DNA from: Candidatus Bipolaricaulota bacterium
Lineage (GTDB): Bacteria; Bipolaricaulota; Bipolaricaulia; Bipolaricaulales; Bipolaricaulaceae
Direction of reading: 5' to 3'
DNA length: 24,677 bases
Assembly (NCBI GenBank): GCA_025060555.1
Contig: JANXBC010000012.1
Location: forward strand, 1 to 24,677
Numbering within the stretch: the stretch's first letter is position 1; every line of letters begins with the position of its first letter. A program made the translations under genes and the position numbers. This document shows, piece after piece, positions 7,614-15,636 of this stretch. The notes beneath the pieces were generated by a model. It was given only the letters and a program-made list of their open reading frames with translations, did not search any database and was not told the origin of the DNA.

Positions 7614-8843
7614 TCAGCGTCGGCCAAGCCGCACGAAAACCCCGGTCAAACCCGCCACTACCACCACCACTACCCCCACGCCAACCCAACCCCAGCCCAT
7701 GCTCGCCCCCACCGTCACACGCAAATCCATCTGCTCGCGGTCCTGGGTGGCAGCGGCCACCAAGGAAACAGTGTAATCGCCGGGGATGGCGCGGGCCACG
7801 GGCTTGATCTTCACCATAACCTTTTCCGGTTTCGCGGTAAGGGTTAGGGGCTGAACTTCATCCAGCTTCTCGGGCAGGAAAGTCACTTCCCAACCCGAGG
7901 GCTTGGTCGCGTAGAAGGAGACGTTGGTGAGGGGAGCAGTGCCTGCGTTCCAAAGGTAAAGGGTGAAGGTGCGCTCGCGCCCTTCGGTAGCGCGGATGTT
8001 CCGGGTATCCCCTTTGCCAGTGACCTCCGCCTCCGTGGCAAGGCGGAGATCGTAAGTGCCCGTGACCACGGCCTTCAGGTTCAGGGATGCCGTATCTCCA
8101 TCGGCTTGAGCCACGAAAACCAGGGGGTACTCACCCTGCTCTACCCCAACCGGGGGGGTCACCACGAACCGCACGGTGTCGCTAGAATTAGCGCCGATCT
8201 TGAGGGAAGTGATGCGGGTGTCGGTCTGCCAGCGAGGGGTGAAATAACCCCGCCAAAGGGGCGGAACTTGGGCCCGGAGATTCACCACCCGTTCAGTATC
8301 CGCCTCGTTGCGAATGGTGATGTCATAAGTGAAATCCTTCCCAGCCGGGTTCTCCACGGAAGGGTAGGTGATGGAAAGCGTGAGTTTGGTCTCTTTAGGG
8401 GTCTCTTGAGCAGTGGTTGTCGCTTGCAGCAAAACTTGCACGGTTATGGTTTGAGACAACTTGTTATCGGCAGTAGTGGCGGTAAGGGTGAAGATATAAA
8501 CTCCAGGCTTGGCTCCCGTGGGCGGTTTAGCTTTGAACTTCACGGTGGCGGTCTTCTGGGGATCCGCCAGAAGATAAACAGCCCCGATTTGCAGGGTTGG
8601 ATAGGAACCTGTCTCAAAACGGGCATTCCACCCGGCCGGACCCTCTACCTTCAACAGGATTGTCTCTGCTACTGGCCCGGTGTTTTGCAACACTACATCC
8701 AGGGAAAGCTCACGATCAGGCGAGGTGACGAGCGATGGGTAATCCGTGTAGAAGAGGAAAGATCTTTCTGCGGCAACCCCGCTGAGATTGGCTAGAACAA
8801 GGACAATAAGGCCAAGCCAACCCGTTTTAGAGCGCATTCCCAT
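7614..8843 (-). CDS. Exported NEW3-domain protein with C-terminal membrane anchor
   Basis: The start at 8843 is fixed by AGGGGG six nt upstream. The 409-residue protein has a signal peptide (hydrophobic at about 8-24, likely cleavage after V-A-A), three Ig-like beta-sandwich repeats at about 26-140, 152-262 and 263-378, and a transmembrane helix at about 383-403 followed by R-L-G-R-R. The repeats carry NEW3 (NPCBM-associated) features: L-Q-N-T-G or W-N-A-G-T-A-P-L near the first third, P-x-G-W in the middle, and P-G-x-Y at the end. It should be an extracytoplasmic, tail-anchored adhesin-like or substrate-guiding partner of the ABC exporter, a gene arrangement I know from other bacteria. The joint promoter lies at 8868-8897. 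Confidence 0.85.
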   Translation of the reverse strand: MGMRSKTGWLGLIVLVLANLSGVAAERSFLFYTDYPSLVTSPDRELSLDVVLQNTGPVAETILLKVEGPAGWNARFETGSYPTLQIGAVYLLADPQKTATVKFKAKPPTGAKPGVYIFTLTATTADNKLSQTITVQVLLQATTTAQETPKETKLTLSITYPSVENPAGKDFTYDITIRNEADTERVVNLRAQVPPLWRGYFTPRWQTDTRITSLKIGANSSDTVRFVVTPPVGVEQGEYPLVFVAQADGDTASLNLKAVVTGTYDLRLATEAEVTGKGDTRNIRATEGRERTFTLYLWNAGTAPLTNVSFYATKPSGWEVTFLPEKLDEVQPLTLTAKPEKVMVKIKPVARAIPGDYTVSLVAAATQDREQMDLRVTVGASMGWGWVGVGVVVVVVAGLTGVFVRLGRR

Positions 8844-8867
8844 GAGCCACCCCCTAGAACGCCCGCG

Positions 8868-8897
8868 ATTATCGAGGCCCTGTGCCTGTCCTGTCAA
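8868..8897 (-). promoter_or_regulatory. Sigma70-type promoter of the NEW3-ABC operon
   Basis: On the minus strand a perfect TTGACA (-35, 8892-8897) is followed after 18 nt by GATAAT (-10, 8868-8873). Transcription would start about 15-20 nt before the NEW3 gene's start codon, leaving a short leader that includes the ribosome binding site. This is the best promoter match I found in the window. Confidence 0.7.
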
Positions 8898-8969
8898 GGT
8901 CCCACCGCCCACGCTCGCGGAGGTTTGTGACCAAAAAGCCCGCTATCCCGGAACCCCCAAAGAACAGCG

Positions 8970-9710
8970 ATGAGCCATCCTAGCGCGGAACGCGTTCTTT
9001 CCGCAGAGTGTGAAATCCAAGTTATCGCGTTTTCTTGGAGAAGGGAGGGCTTACCACCAGCGCTTCATGCGGCACAGAACGAGCTCTCGTCACAGTGGGC
9101 ATGCCTCGTGAACCCAGTTACATGTGTCCCCGGCGCTATCTCTGCTCCGGTTGTCCACGATGCTTTTCTTGGGGAAATTGGTATGTGTCGATCCAAGGAG
9201 GTCTTGTTCAAGAGGGGGTGTGGGGCAAAGGATATGGCGCTTTGGGCTAGGATTGGACGCCGGCGGTGGGAGCAGATACGTGGGCTTCCAACTTACCGGC
9301 CACCGGTGTTCTTGCGCATTGCGCCCGCCCGGGAGAGCCCACACTGGCAGCTCTCTTGGACGAGCGGCCCTGATTTTGGTGCCGATAGCCTTCCCGAACT
9401 TCTGGACGCTCTCCTGCGCGCATGGCGGGGAATGCCAGGAAGACCTGAGGTGCAAAAAGTTGTGGAGCACCGTTTGAAACCGGTGGAAAAGATAGAACCG
9501 TTTTCTCCCCAAGCCGTGCGCCCGCCAGGCCTTCTTTTCCAAAAGGTAGAGCTTGATCCAGCTCGGTGGCTCCTGATCCTCTACCTTGCGCGCGGTTTTG
9601 GAAAACTTCTCGTAGCCCAAGAGGAGAAGTACCTGGGCGGGTGGTGGGCTTCCCTTTACCTGCTGCGGCAAGCTTGCCAAAGCCAGGGAAGCCCACCGGA
9701 GTCGCCTTAG
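8970..9710 (+). CDS. Uncharacterised protein (246 aa)
   Basis: No family recognised. No in-frame start lies upstream, because a TGA at 8928 closes the frame. No ribosome binding site precedes the ATG, so a later start is possible. The C-terminal two thirds look like a genuine globular protein: W-A-R-I-G-R-R-R-W-E-Q, then P-P-V-F-L-R-I, L-P-E-L-L-D-A-L-L-R-A-W, and a hydrophobic helix L-D-P-A-R-W-L-L-I-L-Y-L-A-R-G-F-G-K-L-L near the end. It contains Cys at several places in the first 90 residues but no paired metal-binding motif. It is transcribed away from the NEW3 operon, and its stop overlaps the stop of the convergent DUF4384 gene by three bases. A competing minus-strand frame (9247-9981) looks like a shadow. 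Confidence 0.5.
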   Translation: MSHPSAERVLSAECEIQVIAFSWRREGLPPALHAAQNELSSQWACLVNPVTCVPGAISAPVVHDAFLGEIGMCRSKEVLFKRGCGAKDMALWARIGRRRWEQIRGLPTYRPPVFLRIAPARESPHWQLSWTSGPDFGADSLPELLDALLRAWRGMPGRPEVQKVVEHRLKPVEKIEPFSPQAVRPPGLLFQKVELDPARWLLILYLARGFGKLLVAQEEKYLGGWWASLYLLRQACQSQGSPPESP

Positions 9711-10435
9711 TTACAGTCCCCAAAGCAGATGCGAATCTGAAAGTGCCATTTCCCATCGGGTCCCAGACACCAACACCAGCCCGGCTTGGGACAATCGCCA
9801 AGGGCTGCCTGCCAAGAGCCCACGTTGGGGTCGTAATACCAACACATACCTGGCCAAAGACCGGAGCAAGGGGGGCACGGCCCCATCCAGCAGGGTGGAC
9901 ACGGGTAACCGCTGGCCGCCGGCAGTATCTGGAACGAAGTCCAAGCTGTGGCACAGCACATGCAATTGGAGCTTGGAACAAGACCCAATACTTGGGCGCG
10001 CGCGGATTGAGGATCAGGACCCAATAGGGGGTAAGGATCGTTTGCAGTCCCCAGGGGCACAGAAATGGGATGGAGACAGGCTACGGCTTGCAGAGTTTCC
10101 GTCCCGCTTGGCGGTTGCACACGCAGAACGTAGCCGCCGTCCGGAAACACATGGGTCCCCGCGGGCTTCCAGGGGTTTTGAGAATAGAAGTTCGGGAAAA
10201 TCAAGCGAATATGTCCGGTGGGCTCGATGTCAAACACATAGAGGTATGCTGGTTGGGAAAGGTAGACAAAGAAGCGGGCTGTCTCGCCCACGTAGTACTG
10301 CGGTTTTTCTGTCCATATCGCGAGGGAAAGGCCAGGCACAGGCTGGGGCACAAGCCCAAGCGGCGAAGGTGAAGATTGTGCAAATGATAAAACCATCACA
10401 GCTCCGAAAAGGCTCAAAACTATGAGCTTCTTCAT
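9707..10435 (-). CDS. Secreted DUF4384-domain protein with Cys/Trp-rich C-terminal tail
   Basis: The start at 10435 (M-K-K-L-I-V-L-S) has GAGGTGGT upstream and begins a signal peptide ending near A-Q at 19-20. Residues about 36-170 match the DUF4384 pattern: Y-x-V-G-E at 48-51, A-Y-L-Y-V-F-D-I near 63, a pattern of I-R-L-I-F-P-N, and the end strand T-A-W-T-S-F near 163. In this family the domain is an extracellular beta-sandwich of unknown function. Unusually, the last 85 residues hold 13 of the protein's 14 cysteines, including C-P-P-C-W-M-G-P-C-P-P-C at 179-190, and seven tryptophans. This tail could be disulfide-bonded or metal-binding. The gene is convergent with its left neighbour and divergent from its right neighbour. 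Confidence 0.75.
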   Translation of the reverse strand: MKKLIVLSLFGAVMVLSFAQSSPSPLGLVPQPVPGLSLAIWTEKPQYYVGETARFFVYLSQPAYLYVFDIEPTGHIRLIFPNFYSQNPWKPAGTHVFPDGGYVLRVQPPSGTETLQAVACLHPISVPLGTANDPYPLLGPDPQSARAQVLGLVPSSNCMCCATAWTSFQILPAASGYPCPPCWMGPCPPCSGLWPGMCWYYDPNVGSWQAALGDCPKPGWCWCLGPDGKWHFQIRICFGDCN

Positions 10436-10620
10436 CGCGACCACCTCGTCTCTACTTACACCAAGTCCTCGGCCTTGGTTCCTCAAGCGCCAATACCCGA
10501 GTGGCAGTGAAAAGAGACGATTTTGTGGGGAGAAAGCCTGGCTGTAGAATGCCCAGGCACAGGATGGGCATGCCACTGTGATCTACATAACAAATCTTTC
10601 CACGGGTGAGGGGGCGTAGC

Positions 10621-11502
10621 GTGAAGATCTCGGAAAAACGCATTCTGGAGTGGTGGGAGGCTCCCGGGATCGATGGGCGTGAAACGTTCGATGAGGAGAT
10701 CGTCTTCCTCAATAGCTTCGTGGAAAGTGCGAAGCTTCCGCGTTGGGCGCTGGTGGTGCGCGACCTTCTACCGCGGTGGGGGTTTGAACCCTGTGCTCAC
10801 CGCTTTTTCGACGGGCTAGAACAAGTGATGAGCATGATTGGGTCTGCTCGGCCTGGGCCAAGGGTAGGGGGCTGCGGCGACATCCCAATTGCCATCCACC
10901 TCGCCCTTCAGAATGCTGGACAAGATTTTCTCTCCTGGGCCGAGGGGAAGGAAACAAAGGAAGTGGGGCATTGGTTGGGGAAACCCACACCCGCAAAGGC
11001 TGAGGCCGCTCGCGCTGTGGGCGAAGCTTTTTTGGCCATGGGCTACGGATGGGTTGCTACAGACGCTGTGCTCGAAACCTGGGCCGATCAAGCGAAATAC
11101 CCCTTCACCCAAGCCCTTGTGGATGGCGAGGAAGCTCCGCTGCCGAAACTCCTTCGCCATGCCTGCTCTTATAACGTTCTCACGAACGTACAGCGCCTGG
11201 CAGAAGGCATCGCTGAAGAAAAGGTGCCCAAGATTTGCGTCTGTCGCGAGGCCTTGGCGGAAATGCCTGGGCTTGCCCCAGAGCGACTCACCCAACTTTG
11301 GCTCATATTGGATGCTCTCTCTCGTTGGCTAAAAAGGAAGCCGGCAAAAGACGGGGTTCAAGCCCACGTTCATGCGCTACTTGGCCCGCGGGACCCGCCA
11401 CGGGAGTGGCTCGTGGCTTGCCTCTACAAAACCTTGAAGCTTTGGCAGATTTACCTGGACAAACTCCATGGCCGCACGCGGCGCCTGCCCTCCCTCATCT
11501 AG
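10621..11502 (+). CDS. Uncharacterised cytoplasmic protein (293 aa)
   Basis: No family recognised. The GTG at 10621 (reads V-K-I-S-E-K-R-I-L-E-W-W) is preferred because GAGGGGG lies about 7 nt before it; a GTG at 10606 would add five residues without a ribosome binding site. The protein is soluble and mostly alpha-helical by composition, rich in W, L and A, with segments such as F-F-D-G-L-E-Q-V, W-L-I-L-D-A-L-S-R-W and a C-terminal basic helix L-Y-K-T-L-K-L-W-Q-I-Y. There is no signal peptide and no obvious catalytic motif. It ends 38 nt before upp in the same direction and may be the first gene of that operon. Confidence 0.7.
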   Translation: MKISEKRILEWWEAPGIDGRETFDEEIVFLNSFVESAKLPRWALVVRDLLPRWGFEPCAHRFFDGLEQVMSMIGSARPGPRVGGCGDIPIAIHLALQNAGQDFLSWAEGKETKEVGHWLGKPTPAKAEAARAVGEAFLAMGYGWVATDAVLETWADQAKYPFTQALVDGEEAPLPKLLRHACSYNVLTNVQRLAEGIAEEKVPKICVCREALAEMPGLAPERLTQLWLILDALSRWLKRKPAKDGVQAHVHALLGPRDPPREWLVACLYKTLKLWQIYLDKLHGRTRRLPSLI

Positions 11503-11540
11503 GTTGCAGGTTCCCCTCTCCCGGATAACCTTCGGCAGCC

Positions 11541-12164
11541 ATGGACAACCTGATTTTGGTGAACCATCCCCTGATCCAGGCCAAGCTCACCAAGCTGCGG
11601 GACAAACACACTGACCGCCTGCAGTTCCGGGAGATCCTGGAGGAACTCACCGCCCTCATGGTTTATGAGATCACCCGGGATTTCCCGCTCCGGCCGGTGG
11701 AGGTGGAAACCCCCTTTGAGCGGACGAAGGGGGTGGAACTAGCCCGACCCGTGGTGTTGGTCCCCATCCTCCGTGCAGGGATCGTCATGTTGGATGGCGT
11801 CCTCTCCCTCATCCCCAGCGCGCGGGTGGGGCACATTGGGATCTATCGCGATCCCGCTACGCTCAAGCCTGTGCAATATTTCGCAAAACTCCCCGCTAAC
11901 CTCGCCGAAGCCCTAGTGATCGTGGTGGATCCCATGCTCGCGACCGGCGGTTCCGCTGTACACGCGGTGAAGCTGGTAAAAGAGCGTGGGGGAAGGGATA
12001 TCCGTTTCCTGTGTTTGGTCGCAGCCCCGGAGGGTGTACGCGCTATGGCGCAAGCCCATCCCGATGTTTTGGTGTACGCAGCCGCTTTGGATCGGGAACT
12101 CGATAGCCATGGGTACATCCGCCCTGGCCTGGGCGACGCTGGCGACCGACTTTTCGGCACATGA
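11541..12164 (+). CDS. upp: Uracil phosphoribosyltransferase
   Basis: The enzyme salvages uracil with PRPP to give UMP and pyrophosphate in the cytoplasm. The 207-residue length is standard. The PRPP-binding loop is V-V-D-P-M-L-A-T-G-G-S-A at about 128-139, the conserved I-L-R-A-G is at 76-80, G-I-Y-R-D near 100 matches the flexible loop, and the C-terminus G-L-G-D-A-G-D-R-L-F-G-T is the uracil-binding hallmark. The ribosome binding site is weak. The stop codon overlaps the next start as ATGA, so it is co-translated with the SDR gene. The following genes are not pyrimidine genes, so the grouping is unusual. Confidence 0.97.
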   Translation: MDNLILVNHPLIQAKLTKLRDKHTDRLQFREILEELTALMVYEITRDFPLRPVEVETPFERTKGVELARPVVLVPILRAGIVMLDGVLSLIPSARVGHIGIYRDPATLKPVQYFAKLPANLAEALVIVVDPMLATGGSAVHAVKLVKERGGRDIRFLCLVAAPEGVRAMAQAHPDVLVYAAALDRELDSHGYIRPGLGDAGDRLFGT

Positions 12165-12898
12165 AGCGTGTAGCGCTCGTCACCGGTGGGTCACGTGGGA
12201 TTGGTGCGGCTACGGTATTACGCCTAGCACAAATGGGCTACGACGTGGCCTTCACTTATCGTGCGCACGCCGCGGAGGCCAATGCTATTGCAAGGGCTGT
12301 GGAAGAGCTCGGACACCAGGCCCTCCCTGTCCAACTCGATTTAGAAGACCTCTCCCGCATTAAACCCACCGTGGACGAGATCGCCGAAAAGCTAGGAGGC
12401 CTAAACGCGCTTGTGAACAATGCGGGTTATGTGCAGCGTATCCCCCCAGAGGAACTTTCCCTTGCGGACTGGGAAAGAATGCTCCGTGTCTCCCTTACTG
12501 CCCCCTTCCTTTTCATTCAGGCTGCTGTGCCCCACATGAAACGGGCGGGATTTGGGCGCATCGTGAACGTTTCTTCTCTTCGCGCCTTAACCGGATCTCC
12601 TCATGGCGTGCATTATGCCGCGGCCAAAGCTGGTCTCCTTGGGCTGACCAAGTCCTATGCCTCAGTGCTTGCGCCTTTTGGGATCACGGTGAACGCGGTA
12701 TGTCCAGGTTTTGTCAACACCGACGTCAACCGGGAACAATTGCGTGAGCGTGGTCCTGAACTGGTGCGGCAAATCCCTGTGGGGCGTGTGGCGGAACCCA
12801 CGGAAGTGGCAGCCCTCATCGGTTTTCTCTGCGCGGAAGAAGCTGGCTACATCACGGGTGCCACGTTTTCCATAAATGGTGGACTCCGCATGGACTGA
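12161..12898 (+). CDS. Short-chain dehydrogenase/reductase (FabG-like)
   Basis: This NAD(P)-dependent oxidoreductase has the classical SDR fold and 245 residues. The cofactor motif T-G-G-S-R-G-I-G is at 8-15, N-N-A-G at 86-89, and the catalytic set is Ser139, Tyr152 and Lys156 (Y-A-A-A-K). The end I-N-G-G-L-R-M-D is FabG-like. FabG (3-oxoacyl-ACP reductase) and sugar or polyol dehydrogenases cannot be separated by these motifs. Placement next to a xylose-isomerase-like TIM barrel and a transporter, with no other fatty-acid genes, favours a sugar, polyol or related alcohol substrate; this is inference. It overlaps upp by 4 bp and is followed 2 nt later by the next gene. Confidence 0.92.
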   Translation: MKRVALVTGGSRGIGAATVLRLAQMGYDVAFTYRAHAAEANAIARAVEELGHQALPVQLDLEDLSRIKPTVDEIAEKLGGLNALVNNAGYVQRIPPEELSLADWERMLRVSLTAPFLFIQAAVPHMKRAGFGRIVNVSSLRALTGSPHGVHYAAAKAGLLGLTKSYASVLAPFGITVNAVCPGFVNTDVNREQLRERGPELVRQIPVGRVAEPTEVAALIGFLCAEEAGYITGATFSINGGLRMD

Positions 12899-12900
12899 AT

Positions 12901-13704
12901 ATGGACCGCTTGCAATTCGGTTTAGCCACGTTTCATCGCCCTGGGATGGACGTTTGGTCCTGGGTGGAGTTAGCAAGGAAGCTGGCCCTGGGGGGCGTGG
13001 AATTACGCGCTGACCCAGGTATTGCTCACCCGGACGACTTTTCTCCTCAAGATCTTTGCCGGCTTCGCCACCTCAGCGGTGACGGACTAAGGGTTTCCTT
13101 ACATATGCCGATCCATGGGGTAAATCTGACTTGGCCTGTGCGTTCGGTGGCGGCGGCCTCCCTTGGGGAGGTTGCCCGCACCATCGACCTTGCGGCGGAG
13201 ATCAACGCCGATGTGGTGGTCATCCATCCGGGGAAAATCCCGGAGGAATACGCCTCTTTCCCCCAATGGTTGGTGCGAAGCCGGGAGCTCTTGCGCTTTG
13301 CTTTGGCCGTACTCCTCAAAAAAGCGGAGAAGGCCGGGGTAAGATTGGCCTTGGAGAATCTCGGCGGCACACGCGATCGTGGACTAGTGCAAACTGCGGA
13401 GGAACACCTTGCTTTGCTCCAAGAATTTCCGGAGCTCTGGGCTTGTTTCGATTTAGGGCACCTCCACACCTTGGGCGGCTCCCCCAAAGATTACATTAAA
13501 TCTATTTCGCATCGCCTGATCCATGTGCATCTGCACGATAACCTAGGCGATTGGGATGCCCACCTTTCACTAGGCGAGGGCAACGCCCCGTGGGTGGAGA
13601 CCTTGCAAACCCTTGAGGAGTTGGGTTTTTCTGGCCGCATCATTCTGGAAATACCTGATCCACAGAAACTTACGGAAAGCCTGAAGAAGGTTTGCCCAGG
13701 ATGA
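12901..13704 (+). CDS. Sugar phosphate isomerase/epimerase (xylose-isomerase-like TIM barrel)
   Basis: The 267-residue protein belongs to the AP-endonuclease 2/xylose-isomerase-like TIM-barrel superfamily. Likely metal ligands and barrel strands are visible in order: L-H-M-P-I-H near 62, V-V-I-H-P-G near 101, A-L-E-N-L-G near 150, C-F-D-L-G-H near 181, V-H-L-H-D-N near 208 and the final I-L-E-I-P-D. These members isomerise or epimerise keto sugars or inosose-type compounds; endonuclease IV has the same fold but different spacing. It starts 2 nt after the SDR stop and its own stop overlaps the MFS start as ATGA, so it is part of a four-gene operon. The substrate cannot be assigned. Confidence 0.88.
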   Translation: MDRLQFGLATFHRPGMDVWSWVELARKLALGGVELRADPGIAHPDDFSPQDLCRLRHLSGDGLRVSLHMPIHGVNLTWPVRSVAAASLGEVARTIDLAAEINADVVVIHPGKIPEEYASFPQWLVRSRELLRFALAVLLKKAEKAGVRLALENLGGTRDRGLVQTAEEHLALLQEFPELWACFDLGHLHTLGGSPKDYIKSISHRLIHVHLHDNLGDWDAHLSLGEGNAPWVETLQTLEELGFSGRIILEIPDPQKLTESLKKVCPG

Positions 13705-14975
13705 GAAGAGTGCCCTCGTGGTACCTCCCGTTTGCCGTAATTAACGTAGCGCTGGGAACATTTTCCCAGCTCCTCCCCCTTTACGCCTATTTTCTTGGGG
13801 CGAAAGCCGCGGAGGTGGGGCTTCTCTCCGCAGTGGGGAGTGCCACAACCATTGTGGCGAGCCTATTTTGGGGAAGGCTTGCGGATATGAGCCCGCGCCG
13901 CCGGCCTTTTGTCCTCTTCGGCTTCTTTGGCTTAGCCGTAGGGTACGCGCTCATCGCCGCCCTCACCAGCGTCGGCGCCCTCTTCCCCCTCAACGCCGGG
14001 GTCACGTTTGTCTGGATGTCGGCTGGGACGGTCTCCACACTCTTGGTCTTAGCCGCGTTCTCCCGGCATGAGTGGGAGAGGGAGCTCAGCAGATTCAACG
14101 CCCTTTCTGGGGTGGGCTGGACCATTGGTCTTTTTCTTGGTGCGATCTGGACAACGTTTTTGGTGCGAGCGGTTGGGGAAGGGTGGGGGCTTAGGTCTTT
14201 GGGCCTCGTCGCCGCTTTAACTGCGCTCATCGCCGCGTTCATGGGGCTGAGAACTGTCCCTGAACCACCCGGCGCAGTTAGAGGTTCGGTTGTGCAAGAT
14301 CTCACAAGCGCTATGGGAAACTTCGTGGCCGAGCTGCGCCGATATGGTCCGGTACACATCCTCGGAGCGTTAAATCCCGTGCAACTCCTCCGCTTCTTCC
14401 AGGGACGCACAGCATTTGGCCCAGAGATGGTTCTTTGTTACTACGGGGAATTTCTCTCATTTGTGGCCTTCTCCTTGGTCTTCGCGCCCTTTCCCGTGTT
14501 CCTACGGCAGAGCCTGCGTTGGCCCAACGAGCTTGTGTTCAGCCTATATATGGCCCACCATGTGGTGAGCGTTTTTGCTTACAGATACGCCCGCAAGACC
14601 ATTGAGCGGTTTGGCCATCGGCCAGCGCTGGCTTTGGCCATCATCATCAGAATCGGGATTTTTGTGGGTTTCGCGGCGGTGGGAAGGGGGGGACCCACTT
14701 CCCTTCTTCCCGTGTTTTTCGCCCTCGCTGGCTTGAGTTGGTCGTTCTTCCAGCTCTCCACTACTGCCTTGGTTTCCCGACTTTCTCCCCTCGAGCTCCG
14801 GGGCCAGGCGCTCGGTCTCTACAACGCTACCTCTGGGCTGGGAAACGTGGTGGGGGCAATTGTGGGAGGATATTTGGCTGATGGATTCGGATTTGCTGCT
14901 CCGTTCCTATCGGGAGCGGCCCTCCTCCTCATCACCCTGCCCATTTTGCTTATTGAGGGCCGCCCGATGGACTGA
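13701..14975 (+). CDS. MFS transporter
   Basis: The 424-residue protein is a major-facilitator permease with about twelve hydrophobic segments. The loop after helix 2, G-R-L-A-D-M-S-P-R-R-R, is the MFS motif A, and the C-terminal half has the related L-R-G-Q-A-L-G-L-Y-N near 370 and G-G-Y-L-A-D near 395. The ATG at 13701 overlaps the previous stop (ATGA) and is preferred over a TTG three codons earlier. As last gene of the upp-SDR-isomerase operon it probably moves the substrate or product of the SDR/isomerase pair; sugar uptake and drug efflux are both possible. It abuts the convergent rpmF gene with no bases between the stops. Confidence 0.9.
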   Translation: MRRVPSWYLPFAVINVALGTFSQLLPLYAYFLGAKAAEVGLLSAVGSATTIVASLFWGRLADMSPRRRPFVLFGFFGLAVGYALIAALTSVGALFPLNAGVTFVWMSAGTVSTLLVLAAFSRHEWERELSRFNALSGVGWTIGLFLGAIWTTFLVRAVGEGWGLRSLGLVAALTALIAAFMGLRTVPEPPGAVRGSVVQDLTSAMGNFVAELRRYGPVHILGALNPVQLLRFFQGRTAFGPEMVLCYYGEFLSFVAFSLVFAPFPVFLRQSLRWPNELVFSLYMAHHVVSVFAYRYARKTIERFGHRPALALAIIIRIGIFVGFAAVGRGGPTSLLPVFFALAGLSWSFFQLSTTALVSRLSPLELRGQALGLYNATSGLGNVVGAIVGGYLADGFGFAAPFLSGAALLLITLPILLIEGRPMD

Positions 14976-15164
14976 CTACTCCTTCTCTTTTACCTCGAGT
15001 ATTTGCATCCCGTTGTAATAGCCACAATGGGGGCAGACCCGGTGAGGAAGACGAAACTGGTGACACTGCGGGCATTCGGCAGCAGCGACAAGCTTCGCCC
15101 GCCAGTGGGTACGACGTAGCCGCACCTCGCGATGCGATCGACGCGACTTGGGAACAGCTGCCAT
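14976..15164 (-). CDS. rpmF: 50S ribosomal protein L32
   Basis: The 62-residue product begins M-A-A-V-P-K-S-R-R-S-H-R-E-V-R-L-R-R-T-H-W and contains a zinc ribbon C-P-Q-C...C-P-H-C-G with nine residues between the pairs, the zinc-binding (C+) form of L32. The ATG at 15164 is fixed by GGAGG just upstream. The gene lies 19 nt downstream of dtd and is probably in its operon. L32 is more commonly found beside fatty-acid genes such as plsX, so this placement is unusual. Confidence 0.95.
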   Translation of the reverse strand: MAAVPKSRRSHREVRLRRTHWRAKLVAAAECPQCHQFRLPHRVCPHCGYYNGMQILEVKEKE

Positions 15165-15183
15165 GATCTCCTCCTTTTTTAGT

Positions 15184-15636
15184 TCACCATTTTCCCCCAG
15201 AGCGCTCAAGGATCAAGGTAACAGGTCCATCGTTCACGAGCCCCACCTCCATGTGCGCCCCAAAAACCCCGGTTTTGACAGAAATACCTTCCGCACAAAG
15301 GGCGTGGACAAACCGCTCGTAAAGAGCACGCGCCATCTCCGCAGAAGCGGCGCGATCGAAGCTGGGTCGCCGGCCCGTCAGGACATCACCGTAAAGAGTG
15401 AATTGAGAAACACACAAGACTTCTCCACCCACCTCGCGCAGAGAACGATTTAGTTTGCCCGCTTCATCGGCAAATATCCGTAGATCCGGGATCTTTTTGG
15501 CCCAGAAAATAACCTCCTCCTCCGCGTCGTCTTTTCCTATCCCCACAAGGAGAAGAAAGCCAGGGCCAATGCGGGCAACTTCCTTACCATCCACCGATAC
15601 CCATGCCTCCCGCACGCGCTGAAGGACGATGCGCAT
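15184..15636 (-). CDS. dtd: D-aminoacyl-tRNA deacylase
   Basis: DTD is a cytoplasmic proofreading enzyme that hydrolyses D-amino acids (and glycine) wrongly attached to tRNA. Both signature motifs are present: S-Q-F-T-L-Y-G at 77-83 and N-D-G-P-V-T at 135-140, the latter matching the cross-subunit Gly-cisPro motif. The 150-residue length is typical. The ATG overlaps the TAA stop of the upstream RNase H-like gene by one base, so the two are translationally coupled. The neighbourhood (tRNA, L32) is thematically consistent with translation quality control. Confidence 0.97.
   Translation of the reverse strand: MRIVLQRVREAWVSVDGKEVARIGPGFLLLVGIGKDDAEEEVIFWAKKIPDLRIFADEAGKLNRSLREVGGEVLCVSQFTLYGDVLTGRRPSFDRAASAEMARALYERFVHALCAEGISVKTGVFGAHMEVGLVNDGPVTLILERSGGKW

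Noticed and set aside
9247..9981. Minus-strand 244-codon frame across the convergent gene ends
   Set aside because: Conflicts with the DUF4384 gene, which has a signal peptide and ribosome binding site, and has the Arg/Pro/Gly-rich look of a shadow frame.
10816..11295. Minus-strand 159-codon frame opposite the 293-residue protein
   Set aside because: No ribosome binding site and the plus-strand frame has better composition and start.
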